A stretch of 64,000 bases of DNA from UBA7398 sp963978235 (GTDB lineage: Bacteria > Actinomycetota > Actinomycetes > Nanopelagicales > Nanopelagicaceae): the NCBI GenBank assembly GCA_963978235.1, contig CAXBQM010000001.1, positions 10,314 to 74,313 of the forward strand, read 5' to 3'. The notes under the pieces are model-generated. The model saw only the letters and a program-made list of their open reading frames with translations. It did no database searches and was not told the origin of the DNA. The position numbers and the translations under genes are program-made. This document shows, in pieces, positions 24,483 to 32,422 of the stretch (position 1 is its first letter; each line of letters opens with the position of its first letter).

Positions 24483-24979
24483 TGGCTGGCAATAAGGGTT
24501 TAGATACGCCTCGCACTGCGCGTCGATCATTTCGTCCTTCCTATGACCCAGAAACTTTTGGTCGCCTCTCTGAACGTTTTGCTCGTTTTCTTGGAACTGC
24601 CCGGTTCTTGGTCTACATGTCAATCTTTGTTGCCATGTGGACAGGCTGGAATTCCATTGCACCAGAACGCTTGCGCTTTGATTCATACCCATTTATTTTC
24701 TTAACGTTGATTCTCTCGCTACAGGCTTCATATGCAGCACCACTTATTTTGTTAGCACAAAATCGCCAAGCTGATCGAGATCGAGTTCAGTATCAAGAAG
24801 ATCGCGCGCGCGATGAGCGAAATATTGCTGATACTGAGTACCTCACCCGTGAGTTAGCGAGTTTGCGTACTGCAATTAGTGAGGTTGCGACTCGCGATTA
24901 TGTTCGCGGTGAAATTCAAGAAGCGCTTGAGGAGATTCTCGCTGAATTACGTGGAAAGTCCGAGTCGGACTCCAACTAG
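24479..24979 (+). CDS. DUF1003 membrane protein
   Basis: A 166-residue protein with two membrane helices (about 42-58 and 72-95), then the family motif APLILLAQNRQADRDR and a long charged, probably coiled-coil tail (about 100-166). GGAGG precedes the ATG, and the start overlaps the MgtE-like stop (ATGA). Coupling suggests a complex between the Mg2+-sensor-like protein and this membrane protein. Its last 33 bases overlap the 3' end of mrp on the opposite strand. Confidence 0.88.
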   Translation: MMAGNKGLDTPRTARRSFRPSYDPETFGRLSERFARFLGTARFLVYMSIFVAMWTGWNSIAPERLRFDSYPFIFLTLILSLQASYAAPLILLAQNRQADRDRVQYQEDRARDERNIADTEYLTRELASLRTAISEVATRDYVRGEIQEALEEILAELRGKSESDSN

Positions 24980-26065
24980 CGATTTCTTTCGTTGCGTTAA
25001 ATTCGTAACAACTTTTGATATTGCTTGCGCAGCAGCTGAATCCGGTTCTGCAACTACTAACGGTTGACCGTTATCACCACCGGTTCTGAGCGCAGCATCA
25101 AACGGAATTTTCGCCAGAACTGGTACATCTGCGCCTAACAAAGTACTCAGTCGCTCCGCAGTTGCTTCGCCACCACCAGAACCAAAGAGTGAAATCGATT
25201 CGCCACAGTGCGGGCAGGGAAAATTCGACATGTTTTCAATTACCCCGATGACATGTTGTTTGAGTTGATGCGCAATTCGACCAGCGCGTTCGGCAACTTC
25301 TGCAGCGGCAATTTGTGGTGTTGTCACAACAATGATCTCTGAAGCAGGAATGAGTTGACCTAACGAGATTGCGATATCTCCCGTGCCAGGTGGCAGGTCA
25401 AGGAAGAGAAAATCGAGATCTCCCCAATAAGCATCGCTGAGGAGTTGTTCAAGCACGCGATGGAGTAACGGTCCGCGGTAGGCAACCGGATCTGCGCGAT
25501 CAGGTTTGAACATCTCCATCGAAACAACCTTGACGCCGAAGGATTCAAGCGGGATAAAAGTTTGGTCGATAGCGGTTGGTCGCTTTCCTTCTAAGGACAT
25601 TAAACGTGGGATGGAATGGCCGTACACATCCGCATCCAAAATTCCTACTTTGAAACCAGCTTTGGCAGTCGCTATTGCAATATTGACGGTGAGCGATGAT
25701 TTACCAACGCCACCTTTACCCGATGCAATTCCAATCACTCTCGTCAAAGAATCTGGTTGTGCGAATGGAATAAATGCTTCTCGACCGCCTCTGATCAACT
25801 TCTTTACTTCATTGCGTTGGGCTTCATTCATCACGCCAAATTCAATTTCAACGTTGGTAACTCCTTCAACCTCACTCACCACAGAAATCACATCGGAGCG
25901 AAGTTTCTCTTTCATGGGGCAACCAGCAATGGTTAAAAGTATTGTGATGCGAGCAATTCCGGATTCACACGTTACTGATTCGACCATTCCCAATTCAGTT
26001 ATTGGTCGATGAAGTTCTGGATCAATAACTTTCGCTAGCGCTGAAGATATTTTTTCACTTGTCAT
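24947..26065 (-). CDS. mrp: Mrp/NBP35-type iron-sulfur carrier P-loop ATPase
   Basis: Cytosolic ATPase (ApbC/Mrp) that transfers Fe-S clusters. The 372-residue product has an N-terminal MIP18/DUF59 domain (about 1-90), the deviant Walker A SGKGGVGKSS (about 115-124), the switch motif LDLPPGTGD, and the CPHC pair (NFPCPHCGES, about 290) that binds a bridging cluster. Near tatB, htrA and an MgtE-like gene, as Rv1229c is in Mycobacterium. Converges on, and overlaps by 33 bases, the DUF1003 gene; the mrp C-terminus therefore extends past the usual end with a basic tail. Confidence 0.92.
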   Translation of the reverse strand: MTSEKISSALAKVIDPELHRPITELGMVESVTCESGIARITILLTIAGCPMKEKLRSDVISVVSEVEGVTNVEIEFGVMNEAQRNEVKKLIRGGREAFIPFAQPDSLTRVIGIASGKGGVGKSSLTVNIAIATAKAGFKVGILDADVYGHSIPRLMSLEGKRPTAIDQTFIPLESFGVKVVSMEMFKPDRADPVAYRGPLLHRVLEQLLSDAYWGDLDFLFLDLPPGTGDIAISLGQLIPASEIIVVTTPQIAAAEVAERAGRIAHQLKQHVIGVIENMSNFPCPHCGESISLFGSGGGEATAERLSTLLGADVPVLAKIPFDAALRTGGDNGQPLVVAEPDSAAAQAISKVVTNLTQRKKSLVGVRLGLST

Positions 26066-26093
26066 GAGCTGCTCATAAGTTGATAGGAATAGC

Positions 26094-26408
26094 TTACAAA
26101 ATATCAGGATCTAACTGGACTGCTTTTTTAATCTCTTTCACTTCTTTCACTGGTGAATCTGCTTGTTCTACTACGCTGGTGATATGTTTCTTAATAAAAG
26201 TTTTTGGATGTAAATCTTTGACATCGAGATCTTCATAGCCTGGACCTAAATTACTTCGAAGTTCTTGCGTTAAACCCTGCGCCAGATTTCGTAACTTCAC
26301 ATAAAGCTTTGCGGCGTCAGATGCCACGCGTGGCATTCTCTCTGGACCAACCAGAATTACGGCGAGGATGAAGAGGCCGAGAAATTCTCCCGATCCAATA
26401 TTGAACAT
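26094..26408 (-). CDS. tatB: Twin-arginine translocase subunit TatB
   Basis: A 104-residue TatB: N-terminal membrane helix (about 6-20), the hinge VGPERMP, an amphipathic helix (about 26-48) and a charged tail. The position between htrA and mrp matches Rv1223-Rv1224-Rv1229c, which favours TatB over TatA. TAAGAT lies 6 bases before the ATG. The signal recognition partner TatC is not in this window. Confidence 0.9.
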   Translation of the reverse strand: MFNIGSGEFLGLFILAVILVGPERMPRVASDAAKLYVKLRNLAQGLTQELRSNLGPGYEDLDVKDLHPKTFIKKHITSVVEQADSPVKEVKEIKKAVQLDPDIL

Positions 26409-26414
26409 AACCTC

Positions 26415-26420
26415 ATCTTA
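26415..26420 (-). promoter_or_regulatory. Putative leaderless -10 (TAAGAT) for tatB
   Basis: TAAGAT followed by GAGGTT (6 bases) and the ATG, in the 38-base gap downstream of htrA. The GAGG is too close to the ATG to be a normal ribosome-binding site. Confidence 0.5.
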
Positions 26421-26446
26421 GTAATGAGAAGAAATTCCGCATAACC

Positions 26447-27625
26447 TCAGTTTTGTGATGCAGCGAGGGTGACTTTTATCGTGGCCGATTTCCCAGCTCG
26501 GTCAATTGATAACTTCACCGTATCTCCCACGCTCTTTGCTCGAATCGCCACTATTAATTCATCGGATGAATTAATGGCGTTGCCATCAAGTGCGGTGATG
26601 ATGTCCCCTGGTCGTAACCCGGCTTTGTCCGCGGGTGAACCAGCAACAATTCCTTGCGATTGATTCACAATCAGCGCACCTGCGCCAGTGAAACTGGTGT
26701 CTAATCTGATTCCAAGAACAGGATACGTTGCTTTACCTTCTGAAATTAATTGCTCAGCAGTTCGCTTTGCTTGGTTGATGGGAATCGCAAAACCAAGTCC
26801 AATCGAACCAGATTGTCCACCGAATGATGAGCCAAGAGATGCAATCGCAGAATTAACTCCTATTACGGCACCCGTTGCATCAACAAGTGGTCCACCAGAA
26901 TTTCCTGGATTGATCGCGGCATCAGTCTGTAACGCATTGATAAAGGAACTTTCGCCGGTTCCACCACTTGATGTTACAGCTCGATTTTTTGCACTAATAA
27001 TCCCTGAAGTAACTGTTCCAGAAAGACCCAGTGGAGAGCCAATTGCAATCACTTGATCTCCCACTTGAATAAGATCGCTATTTCCAAATTGCAGCGCAGG
27101 TAAACCGGTCACATTTATTTTAATTACCGCAAGATCGTAAGAGGAATCGGCACCTAATATTTTCCCGGAAAATTTCTTTCCATCATTGAGAGTGACTGTT
27201 AGATTTCCTTGACCACCAATTACGTCATTGATCACATGATTATTAGTCAATATGTAGCCATCACTTCTAATCACAAATCCGGAACCGGTTCCGCTACCGT
27301 TTTGGGATGAGGTCGAAATAGATACAACGGAAGGCAGCACTCGTGCTGCGATTCCTGCAACAGAGGTCGGTTCTCGTTCGATAGTTTGTGTTGAAGAGAC
27401 CAGTTGTACCGATGTTGAATTGGGATCAGATCGACCTGCTAATTGAGATCCGCCGAAGCCACCCACTAACCCTGCAATTAATGCGAGTGCTACAAACTTA
27501 TTACCGGAATTCTTATTACCGGTGTTCTGTTTCCAACTTCTCTGAGCTTTGCCCGACATACCTGAGTGATCTGCTACATCATGATCTGGATGTGACCACC
27601 ATGCTGGCGACTGTTGTGAATTCAT
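26447..27625 (-). CDS. htrA: Membrane-anchored HtrA/DegP-type serine protease with PDZ domain
   Basis: Envelope quality-control protease of 392 residues: cytoplasmic N-terminus rich in Trp, His and Asp, one membrane anchor (about 43-60), trypsin-like domain with His in LTNNHVI, Asp in SSYDLAVI and Ser in NPGNSGGPL, and a C-terminal PDZ domain (about 295-390). The catalytic triad is complete. In Mycobacterium the anti-sigma gene rseA and sigE lie directly upstream; here a methyltransferase does, and sigE/rseA are absent. ATG start with AAGGAG 12 bases upstream; a TTG 27 bases further out is possible. Confidence 0.92.
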   Translation of the reverse strand: MNSQQSPAWWSHPDHDVADHSGMSGKAQRSWKQNTGNKNSGNKFVALALIAGLVGGFGGSQLAGRSDPNSTSVQLVSSTQTIEREPTSVAGIAARVLPSVVSISTSSQNGSGTGSGFVIRSDGYILTNNHVINDVIGGQGNLTVTLNDGKKFSGKILGADSSYDLAVIKINVTGLPALQFGNSDLIQVGDQVIAIGSPLGLSGTVTSGIISAKNRAVTSSGGTGESSFINALQTDAAINPGNSGGPLVDATGAVIGVNSAIASLGSSFGGQSGSIGLGFAIPINQAKRTAEQLISEGKATYPVLGIRLDTSFTGAGALIVNQSQGIVAGSPADKAGLRPGDIITALDGNAINSSDELIVAIRAKSVGDTVKLSIDRAGKSATIKVTLAASQN

Positions 27626-27681
27626 GACCGGATAGTGCTCCTTCAATCCCAAATCTCAGTAAGAGAAACCTTAAAGGCTGC

Positions 27682-28317
27682 TCAAAATCCAGTTTTTGTT
27701 GCGACGAGCACGCCATCCCCGAGCGGTAAAAGCATAGGAACCCATGATTCGCTCTCTTTTATAGCCTTAATCGCTTCGCGTCGTGCAATGGATAATGGAT
27801 CGCGTTGCGTGGGATCAGGAACTTTTCCACCACCGAGCACGCTATCAATCACCAGCATTCCGCCCGGTCGAAGTGAACGATGTGCATGGTGGACTGATTC
27901 CAAGAGATCATCGAACTCTCGAATAATAAATAGGTCATACAAACTATCGGCTAACTTGGAGATTACTTCTCGAGAATTACCCACAATAAGTCGATAACGA
28001 GTAGTCGCAATTCCGGCTTCATCAAGAGCAGTACGAGTGATCTTTGCATGTTCTGCTTCGTTATCAATTGAAGTTAAAACACCATTAGATGGGAGTCCTT
28101 TAAAAATCCACAGCGCACTCACGCCCGATCCTGTTCCCACTTCAACAACGGATGAAGCGCCAACTAAGTGCGTGAGATAACGAAGTAGTGAACCCACCAA
28201 TGGCGACGTATTCTCACTACCGACTTCGACGCCGCGCGCTCGCGCACGACTAATGACAGTATCTTCCGCAATGAAATTTTCGGAGAAAGATTTCATATCT
28301 CCACGTGGAAAATTCAT
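27682..28317 (-). CDS. Class I SAM-dependent O-methyltransferase-like protein (Rv1220c position)
   Basis: A 211-residue Rossmann-fold methyltransferase. Motif I VVEVGTGSGVSALW binds S-adenosylmethionine and LRPGGMLVID is the post-motif strand. In cation-dependent O-methyltransferases the strand YDLxFIDADK provides metal-binding Asp residues; here it reads YDLFIIREFDD, so the canonical metal ligand appears lost. Activity may be metal-independent or altered. It starts by ATGA over the pepA stop and lies 56 bases upstream of htrA, the neighbourhood of Rv1220c. Substrate unknown. Confidence 0.82.
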   Translation of the reverse strand: MNFPRGDMKSFSENFIAEDTVISRARARGVEVGSENTSPLVGSLLRYLTHLVGASSVVEVGTGSGVSALWIFKGLPSNGVLTSIDNEAEHAKITRTALDEAGIATTRYRLIVGNSREVISKLADSLYDLFIIREFDDLLESVHHAHRSLRPGGMLVIDSVLGGGKVPDPTQRDPLSIARREAIKAIKESESWVPMLLPLGDGVLVATKTGF

Positions 28318-29822
28318 AACGTTTCAAGCCAATGAGTAAGTAATCGAACCGAGAAACCAGTACCGCCTTTAGGGTTTTCGCCCTCATCTCGCTCGGAACG
28401 TGCCGGACCTGCAATATCGAGATGAACCCATTTTCGCTTCCCTACAAATTTCTCCAAAAATAGCGCTGCCGTAATTGAACCACCAGAAAAATCCTCTTTA
28501 TCTGCCGTGTGGTTGAAATCGGCAACAAAACTCTCTAACCCTGACTGATAATCATCCACTAACGGCATATGCCAACTTCGATCACCTGAAGTATCACCAA
28601 GTGCAACAAATGTTTTTGCTAATTGAGAATCGCGACAATAGAGCGCTGCATGGTGGAGACCTAACCCCAATTTTGCTGCGCCAGTGAGAGTTGCAACATC
28701 AATAAGATAATCAGGCTTGAGTTTGAGATCTGCATATGCCAAGCCATCTGCAAGTACTAATCGCCCTTCCGCATCAGTATCAATCACTTCAACGGTAGTG
28801 CCACCATAGTGAGTGATGACATCAGATGGTCTCTGCGCAGTCTCTGATACTAAATTTTCGGCACACATCATCAGCGCGCTTACTTTGACTGGTAATTTTA
28901 ATTGAGCAGCTGCTACTACTGTGGCGAGTACAGATGCAGCCCCTGCCATATCGGTCTTCATCGTCATCATGACGTCATAGGGCCGCTTCAATGACAGTCC
29001 ACCCGTATCGAAGGTGATGCCTTTTCCGACAAGCGCTACATGTTTCTTAGCGCCACGGGGTGAGTAACTTACTTCGATAAAACGAGGTGGGTGCTGCTGT
29101 GATGAATTACCAACCGCAGTAAGTCCACCAAATTCTTTTAACTCTTTGCCAGCCCTGACTTTGACGGAAACATTTGGCACACGTGAATATTTTTTAGCTT
29201 GCGAAGCCAACCAAGCTGGCGTCGCGATATTTGCAGGTGTATGCACCAAATCTCTTGCTAGCCAAACAGATTCAATATCTACTTGCGCACGCGCTAATTC
29301 TTTCGCCACGTTTCCCCACACATGAAGTTCGGGCACACTCGCTGCTTTCTTCGAATAAAGATTCCATGAATAAAGTGAGAGTGAAAGTGAAACCACGTGA
29401 GCCAACACTGTCTCTCGGGTAGGCGCACAACCAGTGAGCAGAGAATCATCACTTCCTTTTACGCGTCGTCCAATTGCCACCCCTGCTTTACGCATATCGG
29501 AAATGGAACCACTACCAATTCCAACGAAGATGATCCGCTTTACTTTTTTCGTTTCTTTTAATTTCGCTTGTTCTAATGGAAAATCAAATATCTCACCAGC
29601 CTTGCCAGTTAACTGTGGCGATCGAGCGAGTAGATCCGGCAGTGAGATTTGAAGTTGGTGAGAAAGCGCTTGATCAAGTCCGTTATTGGGTGCAATGGAA
29701 ACCCCACCGCCTTCATCGGCTCGCAGTGGTAACGCCACCACAGTAATGCCACGAAAAATATCGCCAGACTTTATTGTCGATTTGTTACGCTGGTGAAGCT
29801 TTGGTGGACGGACAGCAGACAT
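28314..29822 (-). CDS. pepA: Leucyl aminopeptidase (M17)
   Basis: Two-metal cytosolic aminopeptidase releasing N-terminal residues from peptides. The 502-residue product has the M17 catalytic core: VGKGITFDTGG with the metal-binding Lys and Asp, KTDMAGAASV, and the signature DTDAEGRLVLAD. N-terminal non-catalytic domain about 1-170. The ATG giving MSAVRPPK was chosen; TAGCGT lies 7 bases upstream, and a longer reading would overlap the divergent nhaA promoter. Translationally coupled to the methyltransferase gene. Confidence 0.93.
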   Translation of the reverse strand: MSAVRPPKLHQRNKSTIKSGDIFRGITVVALPLRADEGGGVSIAPNNGLDQALSHQLQISLPDLLARSPQLTGKAGEIFDFPLEQAKLKETKKVKRIIFVGIGSGSISDMRKAGVAIGRRVKGSDDSLLTGCAPTRETVLAHVVSLSLSLYSWNLYSKKAASVPELHVWGNVAKELARAQVDIESVWLARDLVHTPANIATPAWLASQAKKYSRVPNVSVKVRAGKELKEFGGLTAVGNSSQQHPPRFIEVSYSPRGAKKHVALVGKGITFDTGGLSLKRPYDVMMTMKTDMAGAASVLATVVAAAQLKLPVKVSALMMCAENLVSETAQRPSDVITHYGGTTVEVIDTDAEGRLVLADGLAYADLKLKPDYLIDVATLTGAAKLGLGLHHAALYCRDSQLAKTFVALGDTSGDRSWHMPLVDDYQSGLESFVADFNHTADKEDFSGGSITAALFLEKFVGKRKWVHLDIAGPARSERDEGENPKGGTGFSVRLLTHWLETL

Positions 29823-29829
29823 AGTGCAG

Positions 29830-29835
29830 ACGCTA
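29830..29835 (-). promoter_or_regulatory. Putative leaderless -10 (TAGCGT) for pepA
   Basis: TAGCGT ends 7 bases before the pepA ATG, in the 32-base gap to the divergent nhaA gene. The nhaA side has a classical ribosome-binding site instead. Confidence 0.5.
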
Positions 29836-29854
29836 ACGAAAAATCGGAGGAATT

Positions 29855-30928
29855 GTGCGACGGCTCTCGGTACGGCAACCTGCGCTACTTTTATTACCCG
29901 CTGCCCTCCTCGCACTTGTCCTGGCGCAGGTCAGTACTCGCTTCGTGGATTTTTTGCAGCGACCATTCTTCTCCCTCTCTCTTACTGAGTGGGTCGCTGA
30001 TTTACTCCTCGCAATCTTCTTTTTTATTGCTGGCGCTGAGTTGAAATCAGAGTTCGATAAGGATCGAAGTGCAACTCACATTCTCACGCCATTATTAGGC
30101 GCACTTGGTGGCATGGCTTTTCCGGCACTTCTTTATCTGGTCTCTGCCCACACTTTGAGTGCAACGTCATCAGCGTGGGGTGTGCCGATGGCAACGGACT
30201 TGCCAATTGCACTTGCGCTTGTTGCGCTGTCACATCGCATCAGTTCTGGCACGCGAGCGTTTCTCTTAGCGCTAGCAATTTTTGACGATATCGGATCAAT
30301 TCTTGTCATTGCACTTCGTTTCACTCACGAATTTTCATGGACGTGGGGCGGCCTCATTCTTCTCGGAGCCTTGACTTTCTTTCTGACTGCGCGACGTGGC
30401 TTTTCATCCACCATTATCTTTCTTATCGGATTAACTGTTTGGTATTGCTTCTACCAAAGCGGAATTCACCCAACTGTCGCGGGCGCTCTACTCGGTGTAT
30501 TGATGCCTGCCGGTCGAATTTCACGGGCAATTTCATTTTGGACGCCAATTAGCAATTATTGCGTTCTCCCGCTATTTGTTTTCACCGCGCTTGCAATTCC
30601 GCTTTCAATCTCTTGGCAATCCATAAGCAATCCAATTGTGGTCTCGCTCATCTTTGCCAGAATGGTTGGCAAGCCACTCGGAATCATGATTGGGATATTG
30701 ATTGCACAAAAAATATTCCGAATGAAAAAAGCGCTTGCGCTCTCGGAATATGTGCTTGTAGCTATTTTAGGAACTGTTGGTTTTTCAGTCTCACTATTAT
30801 TTGCTGAATTAAGTTTGATGGGAATTGAAAAATCAGCTGCAGTTCTTGGAATTTTACTGACTTTGCCCTTTGCGATTGGGCTCTCGGTTTATGCCTTAAA
30901 GCGTTATTCGAATTCGACTACTTCTTGA
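29855..30928 (+). CDS. nhaA: Na+/H+ antiporter NhaA
   Basis: Electrogenic antiporter that expels Na+ in exchange for protons. The 357-residue product is a polytopic membrane protein with the paired Asp of the ion site in AIFDDIGSI (about residues 148-149) and the membrane-helix motif ATDLPIALAL with the other conserved Asp. Slightly shorter than E. coli NhaA (388). GTG start with a near-perfect CGGAGGAATT in front. The 3' end overlaps the converging DUF3117 gene by 11 bases. Confidence 0.92.
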   Translation: MRRLSVRQPALLLLPAALLALVLAQVSTRFVDFLQRPFFSLSLTEWVADLLLAIFFFIAGAELKSEFDKDRSATHILTPLLGALGGMAFPALLYLVSAHTLSATSSAWGVPMATDLPIALALVALSHRISSGTRAFLLALAIFDDIGSILVIALRFTHEFSWTWGGLILLGALTFFLTARRGFSSTIIFLIGLTVWYCFYQSGIHPTVAGALLGVLMPAGRISRAISFWTPISNYCVLPLFVFTALAIPLSISWQSISNPIVVSLIFARMVGKPLGIMIGILIAQKIFRMKKALALSEYVLVAILGTVGFSVSLLFAELSLMGIEKSAAVLGILLTLPFAIGLSVYALKRYSNSTTS

Positions 30929-31097
30929 TTAAGGCAACTGCTGCTTGCAGAACATCCGCGAGGTTACGAGCCTCTTCTTGATTGAGTTCAACCACTAATC
31001 GACCGCCGCCTTCGAGTGGAATCCGCATCACCAAACTCCGAGCTTCCTTGGTTACTTCCATTGGACCATCACCAGTTCGAGGCTTCATGGCTGCCAT
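30918..31097 (-). CDS. DUF3117 small actinobacterial protein
   Basis: A 59-residue protein matching the DUF3117 family (mycobacterial Rv1211): MAAMKPRTGDGP start, then a core VMRIPLEGGGRLVVELN and a helical EEARNLADVLQAA tail. Unknown function, very conserved in actinobacteria. AAGGAG lies 9 bases upstream of the ATG. The 78 bases before it, after the sigma-like gene, hold its leader and no other gene. Overlaps nhaA by 11 bases at the 3' end. Confidence 0.9.
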   Translation of the reverse strand: MAAMKPRTGDGPMEVTKEARSLVMRIPLEGGGRLVVELNQEEARNLADVLQAAVALIKK

Positions 31098-31175
31098 GTA
31101 TTGGTACTCCTTATGGGATATGTCAGAGGTGGTTTTTGTTCTTATGCGGAGGAGAAGTATCCCGTGTCGCGGGGT

Positions 31176-31373
31176 TTAAGTGAAATCGAAGGGAAGGCTC
31201 GCACGGAGGCGCGCTTTCCCTGCCATCAAGACGGAATGAATTGCCCGTTCTGGAACTTTCAGGGTTGCTGCGATGTCTACCGTTGACATCGATTTGACGT
31301 AATACAACGAGAGCACAATCCGTTCCTCTTCGGGGAGGTTGGCGATTAAATCCGCCAGAGTCTCGTCGCTCAC
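31176..31373 (-). CDS. Stand-alone sigma-70 region 4-like protein
   Basis: A 65-residue protein that is almost nothing but a sigma region 4 helix-turn-helix. It opens with a region 4.1-like ANLPEEERIVLSLYYVKSMS, then STVDIAATLKVPERAIHSVL and AGKARLR as the recognition helix of region 4.2. No region 2 or other sigma domain is present, and no broken remnant lies upstream: the preceding 11 bases follow the SRPBCC stop. GTG start with weak GGAAGT; TAACCT lies 8 bases upstream. It could act as a -35-binding regulator, an anti-sigma-like decoy, or a split-sigma subunit; function is not established. Confidence 0.75.
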   Translation of the reverse strand: MSDETLADLIANLPEEERIVLSLYYVKSMSTVDIAATLKVPERAIHSVLMAGKARLRASLPFDFT

Positions 31374-31384
31374 ACTTCCAGAGG

Positions 31385-31852
31385 TTACTCGTTACGAAAT
31401 GAGCGAGTGAAGCGCCACAACGAAAATCTCACTCCAAGCATGATTGCCGGGGAGATACCGCGCATAAGTAGTTTTGGCGCAGCAATCTCTTCGTACCAAT
31501 CGAATCGCGTGGAATGTTCATTGATTGCTACCAAGGTAAATCGACCTAACCCCGTGATAACTCGGCCTATATGTTCGACTTCGCACTTTTCAGGTGGTTG
31601 CCAGTGCGTTATCACCATGTGATCGAGAATTCCTAAATATTTCTTTATTCTAAAACTTCTGCGTGCGAATAATCCGGTGAGAGCAAATATTTCGGTACCA
31701 AGTGCTTCGCCATCGGATCTACTTTCAACGGATGTCATCGCCATCCAAGAACTTTGACTGGGCCAGTCAGTTAATTTTTCCCATACTCGGGCTTGTGAGG
31801 CTCCAATAACAACCGAATGAGAAAGTGGATGTCGTGGCCACTTATTCTTCAT
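31385..31852 (-). CDS. SRPBCC (START-like) ligand-binding protein
   Basis: A 155-residue protein with the SRPBCC/polyketide-cyclase layout: SHSVVIGASQARVWEKLTDWPSQSSW at the start, a central beta-sheet with DGEALGTEIFAL, and a long C-terminal helix (LGVRFSLWRFTRSF). Such proteins bind hydrophobic small molecules; no ligand can be named. It starts inside the last 11 bases of the LOG gene, so the two are coupled, and is followed 11 bases later by the sigma-region-4 gene. Confidence 0.75.
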   Translation of the reverse strand: MKNKWPRHPLSHSVVIGASQARVWEKLTDWPSQSSWMAMTSVESRSDGEALGTEIFALTGLFARRSFRIKKYLGILDHMVITHWQPPEKCEVEHIGRVITGLGRFTLVAINEHSTRFDWYEEIAAPKLLMRGISPAIMLGVRFSLWRFTRSFRNE

Positions 31853-32387
31853 AGTGGTTCATCACATGGTTCATCGCTGATTCAATATCGGAGCACCAAG
31901 CAACTAATTCATGTTGACCAGGTTTCATAAAGTTTTTCTCCGTGAGGTGCTCTAAGGCAACTCGAAGTGATGTGTACGTTTGATGAGGGTCAATCACTGC
32001 AATCGGTTTAGCGTGAAATCCTAAATATCGTCCAACCCAAATCTCAAAGAATTCTTCAAGAGTTCCGATTCCGCCCGGCAAAACAAAGAATGCATCGGCT
32101 AGTTCCTCTATCTTCTTCTTTCGCGAACGCATATCTGCAACAACTATTAATTCACTGCTTTCATGATCGGCAAACTCTAAATTCGTAAGTTTCTCGGGAA
32201 TCACGCCGATTGTTCGTCCGTTCTGTGAGCGAGCACCTTCCGAAATCTTTCCCATGACGGAGATTCGACCACCACCAGAGACAAGCTCATGACCGGCTTG
32301 TGCAATCGTTGCACCAACATTAAAGCCGAGTTCGAGATTTTCTGGCGCAATTGTTGGCGATGAGGAACAGAAGACTGCAATTCGCAC
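31842..32387 (-). CDS. LOG-family (TIGR00730) nucleotide phosphoribohydrolase
   Basis: A 181-residue Rossmann-fold protein of the lysine decarboxylase-like/LOG family, which hydrolyses nucleoside or cytokinin 5'-monophosphates to base and ribose-5-phosphate. Signature PGGIGTLEE (about 97-105) is intact, preceded by MRSRKK. The same gene (Rv1205) lies near dapD (Rv1201c) in Mycobacterium. The GTG start giving VRIAVFCSSSP is supported by TACAGT exactly 6 bases upstream; the longer ATG reading overlaps dapD. Confidence 0.85.
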   Translation of the reverse strand: MRIAVFCSSSPTIAPENLELGFNVGATIAQAGHELVSGGGRISVMGKISEGARSQNGRTIGVIPEKLTNLEFADHESSELIVVADMRSRKKKIEELADAFFVLPGGIGTLEEFFEIWVGRYLGFHAKPIAVIDPHQTYTSLRVALEHLTEKNFMKPGQHELVAWCSDIESAMNHVMNHYEE

Positions 32388-32393
32388 GGCGTC

Positions 32394-32399
32394 ACTGTA
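32394..32399 (-). promoter_or_regulatory. Putative leaderless -10 (TACAGT) for the LOG gene
   Basis: TACAGT followed by 6 bases and GTG. It lies in the 35-base gap with divergent dapD, so it overlaps the expected -35 area of the opposing promoter. Confidence 0.6.
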
Positions 32400-32410
32400 G
32401 TGCGAGTTGG

Positions 32411-32416
32411 TACGGT
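32411..32416 (+). promoter_or_regulatory. Putative leaderless -10 (TACGGT) for dapD
   Basis: TACGGT followed by 6 bases and the dapD ATG. Mirror image of the LOG promoter on the other strand. Confidence 0.6.
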
Positions 32417-32422
32417 TCTCAC

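Noticed and set aside
31098..31175. Possible extra small gene or ncRNA between DUF3117 and the sigma-region-4 gene
   Set aside because: Only 78 bases with no start/stop pair of convincing content; it reads as the DUF3117 leader with its ribosome-binding site.
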